Shown here: positions 8,483-16,998 of the stretch, piece by piece
How the letters are laid out: each line of letters begins with the position of its first letter
Position numbering within the stretch: the first letter of the stretch is position 1
Assembly: GCA_965203535.1 (NCBI GenBank)
Contig: OZ241897.1
Location: 434,001-498,000, forward strand
DNA: 64,000 nucleotides
From: JAJDTT01 sp022827025
Lineage (GTDB): Bacteria; Acidobacteriota; UBA6911; RPQK01; JAJDTT01
Direction: 5' to 3'
Notes under the pieces: model-generated
The model's input: the letters and a program-made list of their open reading frames with translations, nothing else
Told to the model about the DNA's origin: nothing
The model's database searches: none
Translations under genes and position numbers: made by a program

Positions 8483-9757
8483 ATGACCACAACCGTGACC
8501 TCACTGGAAAACGAGATCGTCCGGCTCTCCAGGCGGGCCAAGGCGGCTTCCCGCCGGCTGGCCGGACTGTCCACGGACGACAAGAATGCCCTGCTGGAAG
8601 ACCTGGCCCGTCGACTGTCGCGGGCCGAAGCGCGCGAGACGCTGCTGGCGGCCAACGCCCGCGACCTGGAGGCGGGCGCCCGGAAGGGCCTCACCGGCGC
8701 GCTGCTGGATCGCCTGAAGCTGGACTCAAAGCGGATGGACTCCATGATCCGGGGCCTGCGGGAAGTGGCCCGGCTCCCGGACCCCGTGGGCGTCGACCGC
8801 CAGAGCTGGACCCGGCCCAACGGGCTCCAGGTCGCCAAGCGGACCATCCCCCTGGGAGTGATCGGCATCATCTACGAGGCCCGGCCCAACGTCACCATCG
8901 ACGCCTTCGCCCTCTGCTTCAAGGCGGGCAACGCCACCGTTCTCAAGGGAGGCTCCGAGGCCATCCATTCGAACCGGGCGCTGGTGGACCTGGTGGGCAA
9001 GACGCTGGAGCCGGCCGGACTCCCGGATGCGTGCCGGCTGGTGGACACCACCGACCGCAACGCCATCGCCATCATGGTCCGCCAGGAGGAGTTCATCGAC
9101 CTCATCATTCCCCGGGGAGGCGAAGGATTGATCCGCTTCGTGGCGAAAACGAGCCGCATCCCCGTCATCAAGCACTACAAGGGAGTGTGCAACATCTACG
9201 TGGATGAGGAAGCCGATCTCGAAAAGGCCCTGACCATCGCCGAGAACGCCAAGATCTCCCGGCCCGCCGTGTGCAACGCCGTGGAGAACCTCCTGATCCA
9301 CGAGAAGGCCGCAAACCGGTTCCTGCCCCGGTTTGCCCGGCGGATGGACCAGGTCGGAGTCGAGCTGCGGGGAGACGGCCGGACCTGCGAGATCCTCCCC
9401 GGCGCCACGCCGGCGACGGACGAGGACTACCACGAGGAGTTTCTGGACCTGATCCTGGCCGTGCGGGTCGTCTCAAATCTGGACGAGGCCGTCGCCCACA
9501 TCGAAACCTACGGTTCCGACCACACCGAAGCCATCGTCACCGAGAATCAGGCCACGGGCGAGGCGTTCCTGAATCGAGTCAACTCCTCGGTGGTCCTGGT
9601 CAACGCCTCCACTCGTTTCTCGGACGGAGGAGAGCTGGGTCTGGGCGCGGAGATCGGAATCAGCACCACCCGCCTGCACGCCTACGGCCCCATGGGGCTG
9701 GAGAGCCTGGTGACGGAGAAGTTCGTCATCGTCGGCGACGGCCAGATCCGCGTCTGA
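8483..9757 (+). CDS. proA: Gamma-glutamyl phosphate reductase
   Basis: A 424-residue protein of the aldehyde dehydrogenase superfamily. It reduces gamma-glutamyl phosphate with NADPH to glutamate-5-semialdehyde, the second proline step. Typical ProA motifs are present: PLGVIGIIYEARPNVT, LKGGSEA, and SRPAVCNAVENLLIH with the catalytic cysteine. VNSSVVLVNASTRFSDGGELGLGAE-like sequence forms the C-terminal signature. Length is normal and no frameshift is seen. GGGAGAAGAATA precedes the ATG and gives a usable ribosome site. It is the second gene of proBA and is followed by a palindromic dispersed repeat that may help end transcription. Confidence 0.97.
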   Translation: MTTTVTSLENEIVRLSRRAKAASRRLAGLSTDDKNALLEDLARRLSRAEARETLLAANARDLEAGARKGLTGALLDRLKLDSKRMDSMIRGLREVARLPDPVGVDRQSWTRPNGLQVAKRTIPLGVIGIIYEARPNVTIDAFALCFKAGNATVLKGGSEAIHSNRALVDLVGKTLEPAGLPDACRLVDTTDRNAIAIMVRQEEFIDLIIPRGGEGLIRFVAKTSRIPVIKHYKGVCNIYVDEEADLEKALTIAENAKISRPAVCNAVENLLIHEKAANRFLPRFARRMDQVGVELRGDGRTCEILPGATPATDEDYHEEFLDLILAVRVVSNLDEAVAHIETYGSDHTEAIVTENQATGEAFLNRVNSSVVLVNASTRFSDGGELGLGAEIGISTTRLHAYGPMGLESLVTEKFVIVGDGQIRV

Positions 9758-9775
9758 CGGCCTCCCCAAAAATTG

Positions 9776-9809
9776 GTAGGGGCGCCCCTTGTGGGCGCCC
9801 TCCCCCTAC
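9776..9809. repeat. Dispersed palindromic repeat, GGGCGCCC type
   Basis: GTAGGGG and CCCCCTAC frame two copies of the self-complementary octamer GGGCGCCC-like core separated by CTTGT. The element overlaps the stop codon (9806-9808) of the minus-strand gene and lies just after proA, so it could act as a terminator for both. Related copies occur at 18941-19080, 32663-32690, 44948-44980 and at the extreme end of the window. Confidence 0.65.
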
Positions 9810-10798
9810 TCCGACGGCAACCGCACCTTCGCCAGGTAGATGCTGCTCTTCCCTTCGTGGGACGAGTAATAGCTGACCCAGAGCAGTCCCTCGTGCCAGA
9901 CCATGCCGGGATAGCTGGTGTCCCCTCCGCTGGGCAGGGTCAGGACCGGCTCGAAGCTGTTCCGGGTCATGCGGGCCAGAATCGTCGTGGGCTCCCCGGT
10001 ATAGGCGCGGCTGCCCGCCCAGAGCCGGCCATCGGGCAGGCGGATGAAATTGGGTCCGCCCAACCGGTGCCCCGTGTCGTGCCACGTCCACTTTCGATAG
10101 GGAGGGTGGCTGGTCCCGATCCAACCCGTGGCGTTGCGCCGCAGGAGGATCATCATCTCGTCCCCGGGCAGGAAGCGGATGGTGGCCTCGTTGGGCCATG
10201 GAGGAATGTCCCTGAATACGGCGATCCAGTTCCACTCGATGCCGTCCGGGCTCGAGTAGAGGATGACGCGGCGGGTATTCTTCCCGTCTCCCATCTTGGA
10301 GACGCTGTAGGCGGTGCCCTTGTGCCAGGTGATGCGCCAGAGCCAGTGCTCTTCGGCCAGAACACGGCGTGGAGGCGTCCACTCGTAGCCGTCCGGCGAG
10401 AAAGCCACGCGGGGCGCCCGGGTCTGGAACACGTCATCGACGTAAATGCTGCCGCCGGCCACCAGCAGGAGGCGGCCGTCGGGCGTCCGGGAGAGCTTGG
10501 GGTCCCTCAGGTCCACCCCTTCCGTCGCCAGGAGGGCCGCCGACTCCCAGCTCTCACCATCCGTCGAGGTGATGACCCGGATCCGTCCGTCCTGTCCGGC
10601 GGCATGGAACTCGCCCTCCCGGAAGGTGCAGAACCACCTCTCCCGGAAACGGATCAGGTCGGTGAAGGCGTTGTGGAGACCCTGGTCCCAGATCTTCTCC
10701 ACCGATACGATCCGGGGATCTTCCGCCCGGACCGCCGGGAAGCACAGGACCATCACGACGGTCGGGAGCCAGAGGCGTCGTCTTCGCATGGACGTCAT
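9806..10798 (-). CDS. Exported sialidase-like (BNR/Asp-box type) beta-propeller protein
   Basis: A 330-residue protein. An N-terminal signal peptide is clear: MTSMRRRRLW followed by a hydrophobic stretch ending near FPAVRA. The rest shows repeated short strands with S/T-x-DG-x-x-W motifs (TSTDGESWES, FSPDGYEWTP, YSSPDGIEWN), the Asp-box pattern of sialidase and exo-glycosidase beta-propellers. The RDPKLSRTPDGRLLL and FRERWFCTFRE stretches are typical of the bacterial 'sialidase family' or 'exo-alpha-sialidase' label, but no full set of sialidase active-site arginines can be confirmed. I chose the ATG at 10798 because GTGAGGG lies upstream. It follows the Tat-exported gene starting at 12007 by 21 bp, so the two are probably co-transcribed. 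Probable role: periplasmic binding or cleavage of a glycan. Confidence 0.7.
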   Translation of the reverse strand: MTSMRRRRLWLPTVVMVLCFPAVRAEDPRIVSVEKIWDQGLHNAFTDLIRFRERWFCTFREGEFHAAGQDGRIRVITSTDGESWESAALLATEGVDLRDPKLSRTPDGRLLLVAGGSIYVDDVFQTRAPRVAFSPDGYEWTPPRRVLAEEHWLWRITWHKGTAYSVSKMGDGKNTRRVILYSSPDGIEWNWIAVFRDIPPWPNEATIRFLPGDEMMILLRRNATGWIGTSHPPYRKWTWHDTGHRLGGPNFIRLPDGRLWAGSRAYTGEPTTILARMTRNSFEPVLTLPSGGDTSYPGMVWHEGLLWVSYYSSHEGKSSIYLAKVRLPSE

Positions 10799-10819
10799 CG
10801 TTCGTACCCTCACGGAAAT

Positions 10820-12007
10820 TCAAAGCGCGGCGATCTTCTCCACCAGGGGCCAGAAACCGAGTTGCTCCACGGCGTGGCTGCGGTAGATCCCCGCCGCTTC
10901 GGCTCCGCTGCCGTAGGCGCGGCGAGCGGCCTCCATCAGGAGATCGGGATCCTGGAAGCTTCCCACGTGGTAGCAGGAGAACTCGGCCACCACCGGACAA
11001 CGGCCCGCGACCCTCTTGACCGCGGCGGCCACCTGGCGCTCCACGCGCCGCACGTCGGAGGTGGTGCGGAACCAGAGATGGAGCTCATCCACCAGGTTCT
11101 GGTCCACCCAGGTGGGCCAATCCTGAAACACCTTCACATACTCGTCCATCTCCCGCGCCACCAGGGCGACCGTCATGGGCGCCGACGGATCCTTTTCCCG
11201 CAAGGCTTCCCGCAACTCCCGGATGGCGACCGTGGTGTAGTCGGCCCGGAACCGGACCCAGGAGGGGTCGTCGTTGGGCAGCTCCATGGGATCCCGGCGG
11301 AATTTCTGCCGGTAGAACCGGGTCATCGGTTCTTCGTAGCCGTCGGTTCCGACGCCGTTCTCGTCCTGGTTGAGACTGACGAACTCCACCTGGAATCCGT
11401 GCCCGCCGGTGCGCTCCAGCATGGCCATGTAGTTGTGCTTCTCGTGCTCCCGGGCCTCGGGGACCGCGAGGCTCAGGGTGCGCCTTTGTCCCGGCCGGAT
11501 CTCGTCGCGGCGACTCCGGTCGCGGGCCCAGTACTCGGGGTGCGCCCGGGCGAAATCGCTCAGGCTGGGGGACGACCTGGGATGGGACCAGATGGGTTGG
11601 TGGCGCTCCAGCTTTTTCTTCATTTCAGGAGAACCGGGCGGCCCACCCAGGTAGTGAACGGACCAGGCATAGTTGACTCGCCGGGAGCCGTGGGAATTGA
11701 AGGCCAGGTACGGATGCACGTTTATACCCTTCTTCCGCCCCTCCTCCACCAGAACGCGACTTCCGCTCCAAGGGATCAGGTCGGTCACTCCGTGATCCGA
11801 GCATTTGCGGACGAATTCGGCCACTTTCGGATCATCGGCGGGCCCCGCCGGATTGATCAGGCCTCCCTTGTCACACCAAAGGAGAAAACGGCGCCGCTTC
11901 CCTTCCTCCCGAACCGTCCACGGGACGGCTTTGGCGGAAGCGATGACGGACGGAGAGGCCGCCAAGGCGCCGCCCAGAAAATTTCGCCTGTTCAATCTGT
12001 TAATCAT
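10820..12007 (-). CDS. Tat-exported hypothetical protein, glycoside-hydrolase-like TIM barrel
   Basis: A 395-residue protein starting MINRLNRRNFLGGALAAS, a twin-arginine export signal. The body contains stretches expected of a (beta/alpha)8 barrel resembling bacterial glycoside-hydrolase-like families: FLLWCDKGGLINP, DLIPWSGSRVLVEEGRKKG, VHPYLAFNS, and the acidic run FVSLNQDENGVGTDGYEEP, where catalytic carboxylates could lie. The function is not known, and I do not recognise an exact family. The sialidase-like gene downstream suggests joint action on an extracellular glycan. The hydrophobic twin-arginine signal and the ATG at 12005-12007 are clear. Confidence 0.6.
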   Translation of the reverse strand: MINRLNRRNFLGGALAASPSVIASAKAVPWTVREEGKRRRFLLWCDKGGLINPAGPADDPKVAEFVRKCSDHGVTDLIPWSGSRVLVEEGRKKGINVHPYLAFNSHGSRRVNYAWSVHYLGGPPGSPEMKKKLERHQPIWSHPRSSPSLSDFARAHPEYWARDRSRRDEIRPGQRRTLSLAVPEAREHEKHNYMAMLERTGGHGFQVEFVSLNQDENGVGTDGYEEPMTRFYRQKFRRDPMELPNDDPSWVRFRADYTTVAIRELREALREKDPSAPMTVALVAREMDEYVKVFQDWPTWVDQNLVDELHLWFRTTSDVRRVERQVAAAVKRVAGRCPVVAEFSCYHVGSFQDPDLLMEAARRAYGSGAEAAGIYRSHAVEQLGFWPLVEKIAAL

Positions 12008-12376
12008 TCGCTTAATCCTCTCTCACAGCCTACCATCGATCCTGGAAAACATGAATTTCGATACCTGTCCGGACCGTCGAACGGCGAACCCAAACCTCCT
12101 TCGAATCAGGGGAAACCCGCTTGAACGCCGCACCGAACTCTGCTCCATGTTGTTATCGTACAAACTCTCTGTTGAAGGCCGGACCGGAAACTCAACACCG
12201 CATTCCCACATTTGTTTCGAATCATAAGGGCTCTGGCGGGAAAGGCCGAAACCATCAAAATTCAACTTCCACCATTAAAATTGTGGATTTGATCTGAGGA
12301 TTGATGGATAATAGTCATTGTTATATTGTCCAGGTTCCGTATTACTGGTTCAAACAATAGACGAAAGGATGAGTCA
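12008..12376. other. AT-richer intergenic region between divergent genes
   Basis: This 369-bp stretch is visibly less GC-rich than its surroundings. It separates the Tat-exported gene (minus) from the Pro-Glu repeat gene (plus), so it should hold two promoters. TTGATG near 12300 and TATATT near 12323 are a poor promoter pair (15 bp apart). AAAGGA ahead of 12377 is a good ribosome site. I found no RNA gene or strong inverted repeat in it. Confidence 0.35.
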
Positions 12377-12994
12377 ATGGCCAAGAGGAGACGTCGAAAG
12401 CGAGCTGAGTTGCAAAAGATACAAAGAGGCCTGGCCCGGGCCATACGGAAGGAGGGCGCGGCCAGTGTAAGTCAACTTATCGCCAAGAACGGATCCAAAC
12501 TGGGTCTCAAGTCGACTCCGAACGACAAGAATCTGGTCAAGCGGCTGCTGAATGCCGTCGACGGAGTCGAGATGGAAAAACGGGGCCGCGAACTCTTTTT
12601 CGTGTCCCAGGTCGAGGCTCCGCCGGCCGCCGCCGAGGCTCCGGCAGCTCCCGAACCGGCTCCCGAGCCCGTTGCAGAGGCCGTCCCTGAGCCCGAGGCC
12701 GAAGCGGAAGCCGCCCCGGAAGCTCCGGCAGCTCCCGAGCCGGAGCCGGAACCGGAGCCGGAACCCGAGCCGGAGCCGGAACCTGAACCGGAACCCGAGC
12801 CCGAACCCGAACCCGAGCCTGAACCCGAGCCTGAACCCGAACCCGAAGCGGCGGCTCCCGAGGCGGAAACGCCTGCTCTGGGCCCGGAACTCCAGGCCCT
12901 GCGCGCTTACGCCCGGCAGTTGGAAGAATTCTCCGGTGCGCTGAACAACCAGGTCAGCACGCTGGTGAGGATGATCGAAAAGTTGGGTTCCTGA
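12377..12994 (+). CDS. Basic N-terminal domain protein with long Pro-Glu repeat
   Basis: A 205-residue protein with three parts. Residues 1-80 begin with an extremely basic MAKRRRRKRAELQK and then look like a small helical domain (VSQLIAKNGSKLGL, NDKNLVKRLLNAVDG), perhaps nucleic-acid or ribosome binding. Residues ~85-175 are Pro/Glu/Ala-rich and include more than fifteen consecutive Pro-Glu dipeptides (DNA ~12738-12845). Residues ~180-205 form an amphipathic helix that could be a coiled coil. The PE stretch is expected to be stiff and highly acidic and could act as a spacer between the ends. AAAGGA lies upstream and fixes the ATG at 12377. I do not recognise the family. The repetitive DNA is prone to slippage, so the repeat number may vary between strains. 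Confidence 0.7.
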   Translation: MAKRRRRKRAELQKIQRGLARAIRKEGAASVSQLIAKNGSKLGLKSTPNDKNLVKRLLNAVDGVEMEKRGRELFFVSQVEAPPAAAEAPAAPEPAPEPVAEAVPEPEAEAEAAPEAPAAPEPEPEPEPEPEPEPEPEPEPEPEPEPEPEPEPEPEPEAAAPEAETPALGPELQALRAYARQLEEFSGALNNQVSTLVRMIEKLGS

Positions 12995-13169
12995 CCCCCT
13001 GGCGACTGGACGCATCCGCATCAGGACGGAATGTGCGTGCCGGTCCGAATAAAACGGCATCCGGGCGGCCGTATGGGTTGCCCGGGCGCCTCACCTCGTC
13101 GATTGTTTCTCTATTCTTCGTCCCCAGTTCGCGCCGAAGCCGGAATTCCTGCGCTGTCACCCCGGACCG

Positions 13170-15062
13170 TCAACGATCCCAGGGATGGAGCAGTGTCGGT
13201 GCGTTGGCGTACCGGTTCATCCCGAAGGTCATCCGCGCCCCGCACCCTGGCTCCAGCCGGACCGTGACGCAGGAGCCGTTCAACTCCATTCTCGATTCGC
13301 CCTTTTCCACTCCCGTGAACCGGTGCTCCCCGTATCCGCCCGCCTGCACCACGACAGTGCGAGGGACGACGGGATTCAGGTTGGCCAGGATCACGGTCAC
13401 GGAATCGCCGGTCATTCGCTCGATGAGTGCGCCCACGTCCGGTGGGACCCCCGAACGGCGCCGGCCCGGATCGAAGTAACGCAATCGGAAGTTCACGCTC
13501 CAGATGACACTGGGAAGATAGGCCCCGGTCATCAGACTGGCCAGATTCCGGCTGGAGGACGGGTTCAGGTGCATGAACCAGTCGGGCAGCCGGGTGCCGG
13601 GCGTCGTGGGGTCGTCCCGGATCGCCTGCACCCGATTGCGGACCCGCTCCAGGTCCTTCCTCAAGATCCGGACCGGGTAGCCGGGCTCCACCCCTTCCAG
13701 AAATCCGATCCAGCCGGTCTTGGGAATGGGTTCCAGGTCGGCCCGATCCATGCCCCACAAGTAGAGCTCGGTCCAGCGGTCCAGGTTCAATTTCTCCGTC
13801 CACGCGTACCATTCGGGTTTCCCCGTGTAGGTGTGCCCCCGCGGGTCGCCGTACATCTTGGGGATGAGCGTCTTGCCGTCGACCACCTTCTTCCGGCTGT
13901 GGAAGTGCATGAGCTGTTGTCTCATGACCGCCAGATAGCCCGGGTCCCCGGTGAGGAGGAAAGCGTTTCCGAATCCGTCCCAGGTCCCGATGAAGATGGT
14001 CCCCCGGTGCTTCACGTAACCCACTTCGGCGTCGAAGTTGGTGAAATTCCACCCGTAGAGCCCCTTCCACCACTGTCCCGACGCGCCGCCCGGCTTTCCG
14101 TCCAGGCCCACCTTGGTGGGGATGAAGCCGTTGTTCGCGCGCGTCCGCTCCTTCCAGGCATCCACGTATTCCAGGAGCCAGCGCCGGTACTTCTCCCGGC
14201 CCGTCAGCATGAAGGCGTTCAACGCCAGGTTGGTGGCGGAGAGGTTCAAGTGGCTGTCCCCCACGCTGTCCCTGTAGTCCTGGCAGTGGGCCAGCATCTT
14301 GGGATAGTGAGCCGCGAAGTCCAACATCCGCTCCAGCCCGGCCGAGCTGTGCAGGAAATGGAATCGCCCGCGGACGGGGTCTCCCACCCAATCGTAGACC
14401 GTGGGCTCCCTCAGCATGGGTCCCTTGCTGCCGGTCCAGGTGCTCCGGATCAGCTTGCGCACCGGGTCGTAGTTGGGGGCGGAGGGGTCCTCGTTCATGT
14501 AGAGGCCGGCGAAGCGGGCCATCCGCTTCCGGTAGAGGGAGTTGTCCGGCTCCGAAAGCCCCAGGGACATGAAGGGCTGCATCCCTTCCCGGGTGTGCGC
14601 CCAGTCGGACATGGTGATGAATTCCTGAAAATAGGCCCCGTCCCGCGCCAGGTCCGTCTTCACCGTCCGAAGTTCGCCGTATTGGAGCCAGTGTCCCTCC
14701 TGGGCCCTCTTGTAGTCCTCCAGGACCGAATCGTCGGCTCCCAGGGAGTGGAGGAGAGGCCAGTCGCTGAAGGTCTCGATGGCGTCGTCGGGCCCGTCGA
14801 TCACTCCCCACCGAGGAACGTGAAGGAGATACCCGCGGTCGTCCAGGGCGTGTTGGGCCAGGACCCGGCAGGCCTGGCTGTTGGCCTCCAGGAGTTGCCG
14901 TTGCAAGAGGGCCCATTCGGGCGGCTCCATGGGCGTATCCACCACCAGGAGCTCTTCCCGGGCCAGGGTCATGGAGCAATCAGCAACCAGCAGCAGGCAG
15001 ACGCCGAACCCCGCGGTCCTCCGTGCGGCCCTCATCGCTTCAGAGACGGTGGACGAGATCAT
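13170..15062 (-). CDS. Large exported hypothetical protein, predicted alpha/alpha-barrel glycan-active
   Basis: A 630-residue protein with a signal peptide (MISSTVSEAMRAARR, then a hydrophobic run to about SMTLA). The ATG at 15062 is chosen because AAAGGAG precedes it. The interior is rich in aromatic and helix-forming stretches (FLHSSAGLERMLDFAAHYPKM, TNLALNAFMLTGREKY, FGNAFLLTGDPGYLAVMRQ) that resemble (alpha/alpha)6 toroid enzymes acting on polysaccharides. The last ~90 residues are beta-rich (TVILANLNPVVPRTVVVQAGGYGEH), like a small sandwich domain. I cannot name the family. It is divergent from a Gfo/Idh gene 55 bp away, which suggests shared control of sugar use. Function is unknown; a lyase or epimerase role is only a guess from the predicted fold. 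Confidence 0.65.
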   Translation of the reverse strand: MISSTVSEAMRAARRTAGFGVCLLLVADCSMTLAREELLVVDTPMEPPEWALLQRQLLEANSQACRVLAQHALDDRGYLLHVPRWGVIDGPDDAIETFSDWPLLHSLGADDSVLEDYKRAQEGHWLQYGELRTVKTDLARDGAYFQEFITMSDWAHTREGMQPFMSLGLSEPDNSLYRKRMARFAGLYMNEDPSAPNYDPVRKLIRSTWTGSKGPMLREPTVYDWVGDPVRGRFHFLHSSAGLERMLDFAAHYPKMLAHCQDYRDSVGDSHLNLSATNLALNAFMLTGREKYRRWLLEYVDAWKERTRANNGFIPTKVGLDGKPGGASGQWWKGLYGWNFTNFDAEVGYVKHRGTIFIGTWDGFGNAFLLTGDPGYLAVMRQQLMHFHSRKKVVDGKTLIPKMYGDPRGHTYTGKPEWYAWTEKLNLDRWTELYLWGMDRADLEPIPKTGWIGFLEGVEPGYPVRILRKDLERVRNRVQAIRDDPTTPGTRLPDWFMHLNPSSSRNLASLMTGAYLPSVIWSVNFRLRYFDPGRRRSGVPPDVGALIERMTGDSVTVILANLNPVVPRTVVVQAGGYGEHRFTGVEKGESRMELNGSCVTVRLEPGCGARMTFGMNRYANAPTLLHPWDR

Positions 15063-15117
15063 TCCCCACTCCTTTCCCACAAATTACTGACTGTCAACCC
15101 TGTTAAACTTTCCCGCC

Positions 15118-16233
15118 ATGAAACGTAGAACCTTTCTCCACAGAGCCGCTGCCGGCGCCCTTCTCGCTCCTTCGATTCTCAGCCGCGAGGCTCGGTCCGC
15201 CGCCGTCGAACCCCTCCGCGTCGGCGTGATCACCCAGGAGAAGGGGCCCCATCTGAGCGCCTATCTCCGATCGCTGGCCAAGATCGACGGCGTGGAAGCC
15301 GTGGGGATCTCCGATGAGAGCGGGACCACGTTCACGAGCGCCCGGGATGCTCTGGGCGCAAAGGTGACCACGTTTCGGGACCACGACCGGATGTTGCGGG
15401 AGTTCCGGCCCCGCGCGGCCGTCATCAGCCTGGCCGCCCACAAGGCTCCGCCCTTGATCCGGAAGTCCCTGGAGGCCGGCTGCCACGTCCTGGCCGAGAA
15501 ACCCTCCTGCACCCGCGCCGAAGACTTCGAGCCGCTGGTCCGGCTCTCCGAGGCCAGGAAGCTGACGCTCACGCTGGCTTTCTACCTGCGGACGAATCCG
15601 GGAGCCGTCAAGGCCCGGGAACTGGTGCGGTCCGGCTTCATCGGCAAACCCTACGCGGCGCATCTGCTGGTGGTGGCGGATCAGACCCGCCTCACCCGCC
15701 CCGAGTTTCACCGTTCCTGGCTCGCCTCGCGGGACACGGCGGGCGGAGGAAACCTGATCTGGCTGGGAATCCACTACGTGGACCTGCTCCAGTATCTGAC
15801 GCAGGACCGCATCGAACGGGTCTCCGCCATGACCCGCAACGTGGGAGGCCAGCCCATCGACGTCGAGGACGCGGTGGGGGTCACTTTCCAGTCGCGGAAG
15901 GGGATGGTGGGGACGTATCACGGCGGATACTATCTCGACCGGGGTTACCACCTTGGACTGACCCTCTGGGGCTCCAAGGGATGGCTCCGCTTCGACGAGG
16001 ACAACTCGCCTTTGGAATGGTACTCCACACATCCCGATGCTCCCCAAGGCGTCCAGGCCTTTCCCTTCGCCTACGAGGTCGGGCCCTACCACGGTATCGT
16101 GGAGGCCGTTCTGGACGCGGCCCGCGGCACCGGTCCGCCGCCGGCCACCGGCGAGGAGTGCCTCCACGTCCTGAAATCCATCTTCAGCGCCTACGAGGCG
16201 GCCCGGACCGGACGGGCGCATGACGTCCTCTGA
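15118..16233 (+). CDS. Tat-exported Gfo/Idh/MocA family oxidoreductase
   Basis: A 371-residue protein with a twin-arginine-like leader MKRRTFLHRAAAGALLAPS. The N-terminal Rossmann domain has RVGVITQEKG in place of the classical GxGxxG, so cofactor binding may be altered. The catalytic EKP motif is intact in VLAEKPSCTRAEDF. The C-terminal domain includes GGGNLIWLGIHYVDLLQYL, with the H-x3-D pattern common in sugar-active members. It probably oxidises or rearranges a sugar or inositol derivative in the periplasm. The start ATG at 15118 has no strong ribosome site. It is convergent with the acetoacetate decarboxylase-like operon and divergent from the toroid-like gene. It differs clearly from the Gfo/Idh protein at 3340, which lacks EKP. 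Confidence 0.85.
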   Translation: MKRRTFLHRAAAGALLAPSILSREARSAAVEPLRVGVITQEKGPHLSAYLRSLAKIDGVEAVGISDESGTTFTSARDALGAKVTTFRDHDRMLREFRPRAAVISLAAHKAPPLIRKSLEAGCHVLAEKPSCTRAEDFEPLVRLSEARKLTLTLAFYLRTNPGAVKARELVRSGFIGKPYAAHLLVVADQTRLTRPEFHRSWLASRDTAGGGNLIWLGIHYVDLLQYLTQDRIERVSAMTRNVGGQPIDVEDAVGVTFQSRKGMVGTYHGGYYLDRGYHLGLTLWGSKGWLRFDEDNSPLEWYSTHPDAPQGVQAFPFAYEVGPYHGIVEAVLDAARGTGPPPATGEECLHVLKSIFSAYEAARTGRAHDVL

Positions 16234-16241
16234 CGGGCGGA

Positions 16242-16982
16242 TTACGACTCCTGCAGGAAGTCGTGCACGATCTCCGCGAACCCCTCGGTGTAGTCGGTCT
16301 CCATGTAGTACGCCCCCAGGTACTCCCGGGGAGCGAAGTCGGTCAGATCGTAGATGGGCGAGGGATCGAACTGGACGACCCCGTCGCCGGCCCGGGCCAC
16401 GTGGACGGTCACGTCCGAGGTGCACTTGGCCCCGTCGATGACCTGCAGGACGTCGAATCCCTTGCCGTCCACCCTGGGGATCGCCTTCAACCGCCAGGAC
16501 GGCTTCATCACGGGCAGGCTCTCCGGGTCGGCCGCCCGGTGCATGGTGGACCGGATCGCCAGGATCGACGCGCCGGCCAGCCGGGTGTCCGTGTACATGA
16601 CCCGTTCGTCCATTCCCACCCGAATGTCGGAATAGACCTTGGGCGTCCCGTAGATCTCCCTTCCGGCGGGAATGCTGGACTTGGAGTTGAGGAACGCGAT
16701 GGGCGCAAAGTAGCCCGGCTGTCCCCGGTAGCTGCACTTGACGACGAGCACACTCTCCAGGAATCCGCCGTAGTTGGCCGTCCAGGTGGCGTCGATGCCG
16801 ATGGCGGCGCAGTTGCCGTCCGGGTCCGGTTCGAAACACCAGGGGAGGACCCGGTCCAACGCGCCCGGGTCCGCCCGGAAGCAGACCATTTGGAAGCGCA
16901 CGTTCCGGTAGCGGGCCGGCAGTGGGGGATAGTAGGGAGAAAAGGCCGGCATGTTGGCGATCTGATCCCGTGGGATGGTCAT
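16242..16982 (-). CDS. Acetoacetate decarboxylase family protein
   Basis: A 246-residue protein close to the usual family length. GREIYGTPK (residues 108-115) is the signature around the Schiff-base lysine; K115 sits where the catalytic lysine of the Clostridium enzyme lies. The neighbouring second lysine, which lowers the pKa in classic enzymes, is valine here (PKV instead of PKK), so a different reaction on a keto acid or related compound is likely. The start at 16982 is supported by GGAAG upstream. It is the last gene of a three-gene operon, 16 bp after the D-2-hydroxyacid dehydrogenase. The family also includes aldolase- and dehydratase-like members, so the exact activity is open. Confidence 0.75.
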   Translation of the reverse strand: MTIPRDQIANMPAFSPYYPPLPARYRNVRFQMVCFRADPGALDRVLPWCFEPDPDGNCAAIGIDATWTANYGGFLESVLVVKCSYRGQPGYFAPIAFLNSKSSIPAGREIYGTPKVYSDIRVGMDERVMYTDTRLAGASILAIRSTMHRAADPESLPVMKPSWRLKAIPRVDGKGFDVLQVIDGAKCTSDVTVHVARAGDGVVQFDPSPIYDLTDFAPREYLGAYYMETDYTEGFAEIVHDFLQES

Positions 16983-16998
16983 GGCTGATCTTCCTTCT

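Noticed and set aside
9773..12124. 783-codon plus-strand frame across the sialidase-like and Tat-exported genes
   Set aside because: Antisense to two genes with good signal peptides; no motif in its translation.
15103..16839. 578-codon minus-strand frame opposite the Gfo/Idh gene
   Set aside because: The plus strand carries a well-formed Gfo/Idh protein with EKP and a Tat signal.
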